NCBI GenBank assembly: GCA_016716135.1
Contig: JADJWX010000008.1
Coordinates: 1-64,000 of the forward strand
From: Lewinellaceae bacterium
Lineage (GTDB): Bacteria > Bacteroidota > Bacteroidia > Chitinophagales > Saprospiraceae
DNA length: 64,000 nt
Direction: 5' to 3'
Below the pieces are notes generated by a model. The model was not told the origin of the DNA. It searched no databases and was given only the letters and a program-made list of their open reading frames with translations. The translations under genes and the position numbers were made by a program. This document shows positions 50,160-61,083 of this stretch, in pieces (position 1 is the first letter of the stretch; each line of letters starts with the position of its first letter).

Positions 50160-53100
50160 ATGAAAGTTTTTCAATGCCTTTATGCACCGGCCGGGTGCAT
50201 AACGAAAAGTCTCGCCTTTTTTCAATTGGCTAAAATCACCGTCCTCACAACCCTGCTCGCCTGTTGCAGTTTTCATCCTCTTCGGGCGCAAACGACCATG
50301 ACGGATGACGGCAGCATCCAGGATATTGCCTATTCCGGCACCTTTGCCGACTTCGTTGTGCCGGCTTCCACAAGCAAGGATTTCATCTTTATAACCCTGC
50401 GCGGCGGCGATGGGGGCAAAGGCGTTTCGGTAACCAGCGAAACCGGCAATGGCGGCGAAGGCGCCACAATAAAAGCCAGCTTCAAAATCGGTACGGGCGC
50501 CGGTGAAGTTTCCGCCGGCGATACCTTGCGGTTTATCATCGGCGATAAAGGCTTGAGTCGCTCTGGTGGTGGCACCCAAAATTCCGGCACCGGCGGCGGC
50601 GGCACGGCAGTGATGATTAAAGAAGCCGATTCGACCAACTGGAGAATATTAATGGTTGCCGGTGGCGGTGGTGGCGGCTGGGCTAATACAATTGTCGGCC
50701 GGAATGGCCGTGGCGGCCGTGCCGGCGAAAGCGGCGGTGATGGTGCTGATGGCGACTTTACCGGCGCCAACGGAGGCAATAATGGCAGGGGTGGCAACAG
50801 CACCGCAGATGCCAGCGGCGGTGGCGGAGCGTTTGAAACAGGCAGCAGTTCTCCCAGCTTCAATGGCGACGGCGGTGGACGTGCAGGTTGGCAGGAAGCA
50901 CCCAATGAAGCGGATCGGGATTCTACCGTCAACCCGCTCGGTGGCATTGGCGGGTGCAATGCCAGTAATTGCCCGCCCGCCGATGGTTATGGTTTTGGCG
51001 GTGGCGGCTGGAGTAATTCCCAAGCCGGCGGTGGCGGCGGCGGCTATTCCGGTGGCGGTGGTGGCGGCGGAGCAGCCGGTGGCGGCGGTGGCGGCAGTTT
51101 TGTCAATAGCATCGCTATTTACAGCGACAAGTCCGGTGGTGGCGTTACCGGCAACCCCGACCCGGGTTGGGCCAGGTACCAGTTTTTTGACTCCATTGCT
51201 GTTGCCTGCGTTTCCGCTATCACGCTGGATGTTGATACGGAAAACCCTGCCACCATCACCCCTGGCGATGTAGACAATGGCAGTTCGTCCGACTTAAACC
51301 TGGACTACGCTATTTCAACAAGCGAATTTACCTGCTCCGATATCAGCCTGAGTCCGATCACGGTAACCCTCACCGTTACCGACGAAACCGGCGGCACCGC
51401 TACCTGCACCACGCCTGTAACGGTCAATGACCTGGCGGCCAACCTGTCGGATCTGACAGACGACGGCAATTTCCAAATGGTCAATTACAACGGCACGTTT
51501 CAAGACTGGATCATTCCCACCTCAACCACCAAAAACAAGCTCCAGGTGGAACTCCGCGGCGGCGACGGCGGCAAACGTGAAAACCCCTGTGGCGAAACCG
51601 GGCGCGGTGGCGACGGTGCAACGGTCATTACCCAGTTTAATATTGGCAATGGGACCGATTCCATACCACCCGGCTCCGTGGTCCGATTCGTCGTCGGGGA
51701 AGAAGGCGCCAGCAACAACGGCTCCGGGATCGAAGGCGCCGGCGGCGGCGGCGGCACAGCAGTGCTGTTCCGGAAATTCGGCGAGTGTAACTGGACAATA
51801 CTTGCTGTAGCCGGTGGCGGCGGCGGCGGATGGGCTGACGGCTGCGCCTTTAAAAACAATGGCCAGGGCGGGCGCACTACCACATCCGGCGGCGATGGGA
51901 AAGGTGCCAGCTCGGGCAGCGGCAAAGGCGGCGCCAACGGCAATGGCGGCAAAGCCGGCACCTTTTCCAACTTTGAAGAAGCCGGCGGCGGCGGCGGCGC
52001 TTTCAGCAACGGCGGCGTGATCACTTGTACCGGCGGCAACAACTGGGGTGACGGACAAAAAGGCGGCGTCACCGGTGGCCAGGGCGGCAAAGACGGTTCC
52101 GGCGGCTGCGGTAGCGGTCGCGACGGCGGCTTCGGCTTCGGCGGCGGTGGCCTGGGCGACGGCACCGGTGGTGGCGGTGGCGGCTATTCCGGCGGTGGTG
52201 GCGGTGGTTCCGCAGGTGGCGGTGGTGGTGGTGGCAGCTACATCAACAGCATCAGCGATGCGCTGTTTACCAATGTACTCAGTAGCAACGGCACCACCAA
52301 CGCACCGCACAATGGCTTCATTAAATATGCCCTGCTGACCAGTACCCTGCCCGTTGCCTTGTGCGATAAATCGGCACAAGTTTCGGTCACGCCCGAAACA
52401 GGCGTTACCCTGGAGCTCAGCAGTGTCGATAACGGCAGTTACGATCCCGAAGGCGGCGCCTTAACATATGACATAAACCCGGCTTCTTTTGATTGCGACG
52501 ATATCGGCGTTCATGCAGTCACGCTCACCGTAACGGATGTTACAGGCCTGACAGCAACCTGCCAAATCCAAGTCAGCGTATTGCTGGACATCAGCACTTA
52601 TGCCGACCTGGATGATAACGGCGGAACGCATCAGGTAGATGCCAACGGTACTTATCGGGATTTTATCATCCCGGAAGATGTGGAATACAGCCATATCCAG
52701 TTTTTTGCCAACGGCGGCGACGGTGGCGAACGACGGGTGAACCCACCCGTAGGGTCTGGCTGCACCGGCCGGGGTGGTAAAGGCGCTGAAATGACAGCGA
52801 CCTTTGCAATCGGCTGCGGCGCCGGCCAAATCCCGCCGGGTTCGGTAATCCGCTTTGTCGTTGGTGAGCGGGGCGGCAGCCTGAACAGTTTGGCCGCCAA
52901 GGGCGCCGGCGGCGGCGGCGGCACAGGTATTCTCTACCGGGCGCCGGGCGATTGCAACTGGAACATCCTGGTTGTAGCCGGCGGCGGCGGCGGCGGATAC
53001 GGTGGTTACGGCGGGGTTTGTGACAAATCGGATGGCAAACCGGCCGAAACCGGCGACGACGGCTCCGGTGGAAAAGGCAGCAGCAGCGGTTCCGGCGGCA

Positions 53101-56100
53101 ATAACGGCAACGGCGGAAACAAGGGCGCCAACTTTGCTGCCGGCGGCGGCGGTGCTTTCGGCAACGGCGAAAACCTCGGCTGTAGCAACGGCTCCGGTTT
53201 TGGCGGCGGCAAAAAAGGCGCTTACGAAGGCGGCGAAGGCGGCCAGGATGAAAACTCGATTTGTAGCGGTCGCAACGGCGGCTTCGGCTTCGGTGGCGGC
53301 GGCCTGGGCGACACAGCCGGCGGCGGCGGCGGCGGTTACTCCGGCGGTGGTGCCGGTGGAACTACCGGTGGCGGTGGCGGTGGCGGTAGTTACATTAACC
53401 CTATGAAGGTTTCTGAAACCAAAGCGGGTGGCGGCGATACAAACGACCCTGAGGACGGTTTTGCCACCTACCAGTTCCTGAACGACACCAACAGCGATAT
53501 TGATCAGCCTCCAACGGTCAGTTGCCAGGATATTACCGTCGAACTGGATGCGAATGCCATGGCCTGTGTGCTCCCGCAAGATATTGTCAGCAGCTCAGGC
53601 GACGCTTGCAGCGGCGCCTCCAGCCTGACGTACAAATTTGGAAACGGTGACTATTCGCGCACCTATGCCTGTGGCGAAGTCGGGGCGAATGTTGTAGGAC
53701 TTGTAGTGACAGATCTGATCGGCCGCACCGCCTCCTGTACGGCCACCATTACCGTGGAAGAGCCGGTATTACCGACTGCCAGCTGCCAGGATGTAACCGT
53801 CGAACTCGATTTGACCGGCAACGGCAGCCTCCTGCCCGGCGAGGTCGACAACGGCTCCACAGACAATTGCGGCATTGATATGTACACTCTGAGCCAATCG
53901 GCATTTACGGTCAGCGACATCGGCGTGCAAAATATCGGCCTCACGGTTACCGACGGCTCCGGGAACACCGACCAGTGTATTGCGGCTGTAACCGTAGAGC
54001 AAACCTTTACCATAGAAGCGCTTTGCCAGAATGTAACCGTCAACCTGGATGCCGGCGGCAACGGCTCGACTACCGCTGCGGCTGTCGACAACAGTTCGAC
54101 CGCATCGCTCGGCATTGCATCGTTGACGCTGGATCAGGAAAATTTCAACTGTTCCGATATCGGCGCCAACACCGTAACCCTGACGGTTACGGACAATTTC
54201 AACAACACCGCCACCTGCACGGCCACTGTCACGGTAAACGACAACGTACCGCCCACGGCCTCCTGCCAGAATGTGACGGTTGAACTCAACGGCGCCGGCA
54301 ACGGCAGCACCACAGCAGCCTCGGTAAACAACGGCTCGCGGATGCCTGCGGGATCCAGGGTTTGAGTTTGAGCAAAACCATTTCAACTGCTCCGACGTTG
54401 GCGCCAACACCGTGACGCTCACCGTCACCGACAACAACGGCAATACCGCCACCTGCACGGCCACCGTCACGGTAAACGACAACGTACCGCCCACGGCCTC
54501 CTGCCAGAATGTGACGGTTGAACTCAACGGCGCCGGCAACGGCAGCACCACAGCAGCCTCGGTAAACAACAGCTCGTCAGATGCCTGCGGCATTCAGGGT
54601 TTGAGTTTGAGCAAAACCAATTTCAACTGCTCCGACGTTGGCGCCAACACCGTTACCCTCACCGTCACCGACAACAACGGCAATACCGCCACCTGCACGG
54701 CCACCGTCACGGTAAACGACAACGTACCGCCCACGGCCTCCTGCCAGAATGTGACGGTTGAACTCAACGGCGCCGGCAACGGCAGCACCACAGCAGCCTC
54801 GGTAAACAACGGCTCGTCAGATGCCTGCGGGATTCAGGGTTTGAGTTTGAGCAAAACCAATTTCAACTGCTCCGACGTTGGCGCCAACACCGTGACGCTC
54901 ACCGTCACCGACAACAACGGCAATACCGCCACCTGCACGGCCACCGTCACGGTAAACGACAACGTACCGCCCACGGCCTCCTGCCAGAATGTGACGGTTG
55001 AACTCAACGGCGCCGGCAACGGCAGCACCACAGCAGCCTCGGTAAACAACAGCTCGTCAGATGCCTGCGGCGATTCAGGGTTTGAGTTTGAGCAAAACCA
55101 ATTTCAACTGCTCCGACGTGGGCGCCAACACCGTTACCCTCACCGCCACCGACAACAACGGCAATACCGCCACCTGCACGGCCACCGTCACGGTAAACGA
55201 CAACGTACCGCCCACGGCCTCTTGCCAAAATGTGACGGTGGAACTCAACGGCGCCGGCAACGGCAGCACCACAGCAGCAGCGGTAAACAACGGCTCTGCG
55301 GATGCCTGCGGGATGCAGGGTTTGAGTTTGAGCAAAACCAATTTCAACTGCTCCGACGTTGGCGCCAACACCGTTACCCTCACCGTCACCGACAACAACG
55401 GCAATACCGCCACCTGCACGGCCACTGTTACCGTGCAGGATAAGACCGGCCCCACAGCCAAATGCCAATTCCTGATGCTTGAACTCGATGACGCCGGCAA
55501 CGGCAGCATCACGCCGGCCCAGGTCGACAACGGCTCCACGGACGCCTGCGGCCTGCAAAGCCTGGCCCTGAGCAAGGAAAATTTCACCTGCGCAGATCTG
55601 GGCGCCAACACCGTGACCCTGACGGCCACAGACTTGCACAGCAATACTTCGACGTGCACAGCGACCATCACCGTGAAAAAAACACTGGCGGTTTTTGAGG
55701 TGACCGGCGGCTCTTTCTGCACCGACGACGATGGCGCCACGGTAAGCCTGAACGGCTCCGAGCCGGACGTGCAGTATCAACTGCGCCGCAACGGCAATCC
55801 CCTGGGGACGCCCTTGCCCGGCACAGGCATGGCGCTGGATTTCGGCATGCAGCCCGTGGGCAGCTACTCGGTCGTGGCCACGTCGGATATCTGCGGCAAC
55901 ACGGCCCTGATGAACGGCCCGGCTTCCGTGCAGGTCGGCGCCTGCGGGATCAGCATACCGGATCATTGCAGTTGCAACACCCCGGACGGGCGTTCGACCG
56001 TGACGCTTAAAGTTTCGGCCCTGGCGGGCCAAAATTGGACGGTAAAAGCGGTGATCGGCCTGTACGACGGCGGCAGCCCGCCGGCCCCGGCAGCGCCCAC

Positions 56101-56247
56101 GCCCTGGCGGTGGGCACGCCCCTGAATTACATTGGCGGGGACATGTACACCCTGGAAGTCCTGCGGCTGAACGACAAGGGTTACTGGGTGGAATTGACCA
56201 ACGGGGACAGCAATCTGAATATTTCGGTGGGGGTGCCGGGCTGGTGA
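50160..56247 (+). pseudogene. Glycine-rich HYR-repeat giant A, frameshifted
   Basis: The first frame (50160-54365, 1401 residues) starts with a signal-like segment ('LAKITVLTTLLACCSF', RAQ). It has three glycine-rich domains (about 50325-51190, 51450-52350, 52590-53480) separated by HYR-like modules. Each glycine-rich domain runs LRGGDGGK, WxILxVAGGGGGG, GGFGFGGGGLG, GGGGGGYSGGGG and resembles the ALK/LTK glycine-rich domain. Then come HYR-like 80-residue repeats. Indels relative to the intact paralogue break the frame at ~54344 and ~54376 (one base lost each), ~55070 (one gained) and ~56108 (one C lost). The last part matches the paralogue's C-terminus almost base for base. True decay and assembly error in repeats are both possible. 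Confidence 0.85.
54241..55440 (+). repeat. 240-bp tandem repeats in giant A (about 5 copies)
   Basis: Near-identical units start at about 54241, 54481, 54721, 54961 and 55201. Each encodes an 80-residue HYR-like module starting 'PTASCQNVTVELNGAGNG' and ending 'TATCTATVTVNDNVP'. The identity between units is so high that copy number may vary by recombination, and the assembly may be unreliable here. Confidence 0.9.
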
Positions 56248-56317
56248 CGCCGGCTGGCAGTCGGCGTGAAATAATCGGACTGTTCTCAAAAATCAAAATC
56301 CGCTTATCGCTAAAAAC

Positions 56318-59300
56318 ATGAAACGCGTAAAAAGTAGCATTATCCAACATTTAACAATGGCTTGCCCGACACATTCCATACTGTTGTGTCTGTTGACACT
56401 GCTGTGCTCCGGCTCGCTTTTCAGTCAGGATCTCACCGATGACGGCGCCTTTCACAGCGTGAATTACAACGGCAGTTACCAGGATTTTATCATCCCCGGC
56501 GCCACGACTTCCAACCGGCTCATCCTGGAACTCCGCGGCGGCGACGGCGGCAAACGCGAAAATATCTGCACGACCACCCGGGGTGGCGAAGGCGCAGTGG
56601 TAACCGCGGCATTTAACATAGGCACAGGGACCGGGGAGTTGCCACTGGGCACTACGCTCCGTTTCATTATCGGCGAAGAGGGTAACAGCACCAATGCAAT
56701 CGGGCTGGAAGGCTCGGGCGGCGGTGGCGGCACCGGAATTTTGTACAAAACGCCCGGCGCAACAGACTGGGAAATCCTGGTCGTAGCCGGCGGCGGCGGC
56801 GGCGCGTACAGCGACGGCTGTACGGTAAACTCAACCGGCCAGGGCGGCCGCGCTACCCGCTCGGGTGGCAACGGGAAAAATAACGGTGCTTCCGGCGGTA
56901 GTGGCGGCAACGGCGGCGGGATCAGCGGGGACGCCGGTGGCGGCGGCGGTGCTTTTACCGGCGGCGGGCCTATCCTGTGTGCGCTCGGCCCCAACTGGGG
57001 GCAGGGCAAACGCGGCGGCGATACCGGCGGTGATGGTGGTACGGATGGTACCAGCGACTGTGGTTCCGGGCGCGATGGCGGTTTCGGCTTCGGCGGCGGA
57101 GGCCTGGGCTTTGGCGGCGGCGGTGGCGGCGGCGGCTACTCCGGCGGCGGCGGCGGCGGTGATGGCCTGACCGGTGTCGATTATGGTGGCGGCGGCGGTG
57201 GAGGAAGTTACATTCACGACGACGTGGCGGCGGATTTCTGCATGAACATTGCCACAGAAGGCGGCACCACCAATTCGCCGCAAAACGGTTCGGCGAGTTA
57301 TAAACTGGACTACAACCGCGCGGCGGTAGCCCAATGTTTGTCCAGCCCTTCTGTAAACCTCAATCCCTCAGTCGGAAGCGTCACCTTATTACCTTCCGAT
57401 GTTGACAACAGCAGCTATGATCCCGACAATGATGCTTTTTCCCTGTCGGTAGCGCCCAATACATTTGATTGCAGCCAGTTGGGTTCGCATGTGGTTACGT
57501 TGACAGCCAAAGATGCGTACGGGTTTTTCTCCACTTGCTCGACGGTTGTAACCGTAAACTACGATATCAGTAGTGTCACTGCTTTTACCGCCGATGGTAT
57601 GCCACACGAGGTGAGTTACTCCGGCGGATATGCAGATTTTGCTATTCCATTTGATGTATCCTATTCCCAGATCGCATTAGCGGCACGCGGCGGCGACGGC
57701 GGCAAACGGGAAGTGAATGCCGGTATTTACAATTGCACCGCTCGTGGCGGCGATGGCGCCGATGCCCAGGCAAAGTTCAGCATCGGCTGTGGTCCCAACC
57801 AGATACGGCCGGGCTCGATTATCCGCTTCATTGTTGGGGAAGAAGGCGCCAGCGACAACAGCGGCGGTTATGAAGGCGCGGGCGGCGGCGGCGGCTCCGG
57901 AATTATCTACCGGGAGCCGGGCAGTTGCGATTGGACGATCCTGGTCGTAGCCGGCGGTGGTGGCGGCGCCTGGGCATCGGGGGTTTGCGACGAATCGAAC
58001 GGCCGGCAAGGCAGCACGGGCACAAGCGGTTCGGCCGGGAGGGCCAACGGCGGTAACGGCGGCAACAACGGCAATGGCGGCAACAGCGGTGGCGGACAGA
58101 GCGGCGGTGGCGGTGGCGCATTCAGCAATGGCGGTAATGTAAATTGTAATGTTGCGTCTGATTACGGCGGTGGCGAAAAAGGCCTGGACGAGGGCGGCGA
58201 AGGTGGAAAAAACGGCGCCGCAATTTGCGGTAACGGTCGGAGAGGCGGCTATGGTTTTGGCGGCGGCGGCCTGGGCAGAGGTGGCGGTGGTGGCGGCGGC
58301 GGCTACTCCGGCGGCGGTGGCGGCGATGGCAGCGGCGTCACAAGCGGCGGCGGTGGTGGTGGCGGCGGCAGTTATATCCACCCCATGGGAATCGATCCGG
58401 ACATTAGGGATAACGGCAATACCGCCAGCCCGCAGAACGGAACTTGTGCGTACCTGTTCACGGGCAGTACCGGCCCCGTCGACCAACCGCCCACCGCTGT
58501 TTGTAAAAACTATACGGCAAATCTGGATGCCACTGGCAATGTAACCGTAGTGCCGGGGAATGTCAACAACAATTCCTACGACGATTGCACGGCAAGCGAG
58601 AACCTGGTGTTTAAATTTTCAACAGGCAATTCCGTCAGTTATTCCTGCACCAACCTGGGTACTTCGCACACGCTGACGCTCGTGGTCACAGATACCCGTG
58701 GCCAGTCCAGTACTTGCACCGGAACCGTTACCATCGCCGATCCGAACCTGTCGGCTGTTTGTAAAAACACAACAGTACTACTGGATGGCATTACCGGCCA
58801 GGCCTCCATCGTGCCCGCCGATGTGGACAATGGCTCCGGCGCTTCCTGCAACTACAGCCTTGGGGTTAGCCCGAATAGCTTTACCTGCTTTGAAACAGGT
58901 GCCCGGCTTGTTACCCTTACCGTTACGACCGTAAATAGTATAACCGCCACCTGCACGGCCACCGTCACGGTAAACGACAACGTACCGCCCACGGCCTCCT
59001 GCCAAAACGTGACGGTTGAACTCAACGGCGCCGGCAACGGCAGCACCACAGCAGCCTCGGTGAACAACGGCTCGTCAGATGCCTGCGGGATTCAGGGTTT
59101 GAGTTTGAGCAAAACCAATTTCAACTGCTCCGATGTTGGCGCCAACACCGTTACCCTCACCGTCACCGACAACAACGGCAATACCGCCACCTGCACGGCT
59201 ACCGTCACGGTAAACGACAACGTACCGCCCACGGCCTCTTGCCAAAATGTGACGGTTGAACTCAACGGCGCCGGCAACGGCAGCACCACAGCAGCAGCGG

Positions 59301-60265
59301 TAAACAACGGCTCTGCGGATGCCTGCGGGATGCAGGGTTTGAGTTTGAGCAAAACCAATTTCAACTGCTCCGACGTTGGCGCTAACACCGTTACCCTCAC
59401 CGTCACCGACAACAACGGCAACACCGCCACCTGCACGGCCACTGTTACCGTGCAGGATAAGACCGGCCCCACAGCCAAATGCCAATTCCTGATGCTTGAA
59501 CTCGATGACGCCGGCAACGGCAGCATCACGCCGGCCCAGGTCGACAACGGCTCCACGGACGCCTGCGGCCTGCAAAGCCTGGCCCTGAGCAAGGAAAATT
59601 TCACCTGCGCAGACCTGGACGCCAACACCGTGACCCTGACGGCCACAGACTTGCACAGCAATACTTCGACGTGCACAGCGACCATCACCGTGAAAAAAAC
59701 ACTGGCGGTTTTTGAGGTGACCGGCGGCTCTTTCTGCACCGACGACGATGGCGCCACGGTAAGCCTGAACGGCTCCGAGCCGGACGTGCAGTATCAACTG
59801 CGCCGCAACGGCAATCCCCTGGGGACGCCCTTGCCCGGCACAGGCATGGCGCTGGATTTCGGCATGCAGCCCGTGGGCAGCTACTCGGTCGTGGCCACGT
59901 CGGATATCTGCGGCAACACGGCCCTGATGAACGGCCCGGCTTCCGTGCAGGTCGGCGCCTGCGGGATCAGCATACCGGATCATTGCAGTTGCAACACCCC
60001 GGACGGGCGTTCGACCGTGACGCTTAAAGTTTCGGCCCTGGCGGGCCAAAATTGGACGGTAAAAGCGGTGATCGGCCTGTACGACGGCGGCAGCCCGCCG
60101 GCCCCGGCAGCGCCCACGCCCCTGGCGGTGGGCACGCCCCTGAATTACATTGGCGGGGACATGTACACCCTGGAAGTCCTGCGGCTGAACGACAAGGGTT
60201 ACTGGGTGGAATTGACCAACGGGGACAGCAATCTGAATATTTCGGTGGGGGGGCCGGGCTGGTGA
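56318..60265 (+). CDS. Glycine-rich HYR-repeat giant B
   Basis: 1315 residues, intact. A signal peptide ('ILLCLLTLLCSGSLFSQ', ending ~residue 36) is followed by two ALK/LTK-like glycine-rich domains (56430-57310 and 57580-58470). HYR-like modules lie between and after them, including two of the near-identical 240-bp units (58981-59460) and a variant 'TGPTAKCQFLMLELDDAGNG'. A distinct C-terminal domain of ~185 residues ends '..LNISVGGPGW'; it has no recognisable T9SS type A or B signal. HYR modules usually mediate adhesion, and the glycine-rich fold in ALK forms packed polyglycine-II helices. It starts 70 bp after paralogue A. Secretion and function are inference. Confidence 0.88.
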   Translation: MKRVKSSIIQHLTMACPTHSILLCLLTLLCSGSLFSQDLTDDGAFHSVNYNGSYQDFIIPGATTSNRLILELRGGDGGKRENICTTTRGGEGAVVTAAFNIGTGTGELPLGTTLRFIIGEEGNSTNAIGLEGSGGGGGTGILYKTPGATDWEILVVAGGGGGAYSDGCTVNSTGQGGRATRSGGNGKNNGASGGSGGNGGGISGDAGGGGGAFTGGGPILCALGPNWGQGKRGGDTGGDGGTDGTSDCGSGRDGGFGFGGGGLGFGGGGGGGGYSGGGGGGDGLTGVDYGGGGGGGSYIHDDVAADFCMNIATEGGTTNSPQNGSASYKLDYNRAAVAQCLSSPSVNLNPSVGSVTLLPSDVDNSSYDPDNDAFSLSVAPNTFDCSQLGSHVVTLTAKDAYGFFSTCSTVVTVNYDISSVTAFTADGMPHEVSYSGGYADFAIPFDVSYSQIALAARGGDGGKREVNAGIYNCTARGGDGADAQAKFSIGCGPNQIRPGSIIRFIVGEEGASDNSGGYEGAGGGGGSGIIYREPGSCDWTILVVAGGGGGAWASGVCDESNGRQGSTGTSGSAGRANGGNGGNNGNGGNSGGGQSGGGGGAFSNGGNVNCNVASDYGGGEKGLDEGGEGGKNGAAICGNGRRGGYGFGGGGLGRGGGGGGGGYSGGGGGDGSGVTSGGGGGGGGSYIHPMGIDPDIRDNGNTASPQNGTCAYLFTGSTGPVDQPPTAVCKNYTANLDATGNVTVVPGNVNNNSYDDCTASENLVFKFSTGNSVSYSCTNLGTSHTLTLVVTDTRGQSSTCTGTVTIADPNLSAVCKNTTVLLDGITGQASIVPADVDNGSGASCNYSLGVSPNSFTCFETGARLVTLTVTTVNSITATCTATVTVNDNVPPTASCQNVTVELNGAGNGSTTAASVNNGSSDACGIQGLSLSKTNFNCSDVGANTVTLTVTDNNGNTATCTATVTVNDNVPPTASCQNVTVELNGAGNGSTTAAAVNNGSADACGMQGLSLSKTNFNCSDVGANTVTLTVTDNNGNTATCTATVTVQDKTGPTAKCQFLMLELDDAGNGSITPAQVDNGSTDACGLQSLALSKENFTCADLDANTVTLTATDLHSNTSTCTATITVKKTLAVFEVTGGSFCTDDDGATVSLNGSEPDVQYQLRRNGNPLGTPLPGTGMALDFGMQPVGSYSVVATSDICGNTALMNGPASVQVGACGISIPDHCSCNTPDGRSTVTLKVSALAGQNWTVKAVIGLYDGGSPPAPAAPTPLAVGTPLNYIGGDMYTLEVLRLNDKGYWVELTNGDSNLNISVGGPGW
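58981..59460 (+). repeat. 240-bp tandem repeats in giant B (2 copies)
   Basis: The two units at 58981 and 59221 match the units of giant A. From about 59221 to 60265 the DNA is almost identical to 55204-56247, which indicates recent duplication or gene conversion. Confidence 0.9.
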
Positions 60266-60315
60266 TACCGACTGGTAGTTGGCGAATAATGCATGCAAAC
60301 TTGACTACCGGCATG

Positions 60316-60375
60316 CGTTGGCAAACTCGTCGGACGACTTTTTAGACTCAAAGTCGCCCGACGAGTTTGCCAACG
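60316..60375. terminator. 26-bp stem hairpin after giant B
   Basis: CGTTGGCAAACTCGTCGGAC... (60316-60341) pairs with 60350-60375 with one mismatch around an 8-nt loop. It lies between giant B and the convergent SRPBCC gene and can terminate both. Confidence 0.75.
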
Positions 60376-60437
60376 AGATATAGCGTCCCAAGTCGACTGA
60401 CCGCTTATCCTTAATAACAAAGCAACGCAGGCCGGAA

Positions 60438-60869
60438 CTATTGTTCGACATATTTTTTAAACGCTTCCATATACGTCATGGACTGTTTTTTAAACATCCC
60501 CTTCATCAGAAAGCCCATGATTTTCATAAATCCTTTTAATTCGAAATAACTATTGTTGGTTTGTTTTACACTATTGGCGGATAGTTTTTCAAACAATAAT
60601 TCCACCTCGTTGTATCCCATCGGGCTCTGGTAAGCAAACTTGATCTGGCGGGGCAGGTTTTGCTCTAAAATTGTTTCCTCAATTTTCATTTCCTTGTTTT
60701 TATACAGAAAATAAAAATTGGTTTTGGCGCCCACCTGGCCGGGTCTGCCGGAAACAGGTTCGATTTTTTGTAAACCTTCCATCCAGTGTTTTGCGCCTTC
60801 CGGTTCTTTGAATTTTTCCACAACCAGTTCGAGGGGTTTATTGATCGTATTGGACAAGCTGTATTTCAT
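60438..60869 (-). CDS. SRPBCC-fold protein
   Basis: 143 residues, no signal peptide. The N-terminal pattern 'NKPLELVVEKFKEPEGAKHW', GLQKIEPVSG, then 'ETILEQNLPRQIKFAY' fits a START/polyketide-cyclase-like (SRPBCC) ligand-binding barrel with a long C-terminal helix ('SMTYMEAFKKYVEQ'). The ligand is unknown. It is monocistronic and convergent with giant B. Confidence 0.8.
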   Translation of the reverse strand: MKYSLSNTINKPLELVVEKFKEPEGAKHWMEGLQKIEPVSGRPGQVGAKTNFYFLYKNKEMKIEETILEQNLPRQIKFAYQSPMGYNEVELLFEKLSANSVKQTNNSYFELKGFMKIMGFLMKGMFKKQSMTYMEAFKKYVEQ

Positions 60870-61083
60870 ATGGAACGTGTTGAGTGTGAACAGGATGTTG
60901 AATAATCAAAGATAACCACACTTGGATACATATGGCCGGTGGCCCCCACCGGCGATAAAAGCTCCGTTAAAAAAAATGAATAACAAAACTAAAATTTGGA
61001 AGAGCCCTTGCCGGACAGCATGCCGTACCTTGGTTTTTTAGCAAAATCAGCCTTCCGGTTGAGTAAAACAAACCTGTACTACC

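Noticed and set aside
51522..53579. Ala/Pro-rich open frames on the minus strand across the glycine codons
   Set aside because: Runs of GGC/GGT read backwards as Ala/Pro codons without stops; there is no independent evidence of coding.
54241..55440. Regular 240-bp periodicity as a possible CRISPR or satellite array
   Set aside because: The units are 240 bp, coding and contiguous without spacers; they are protein repeats.
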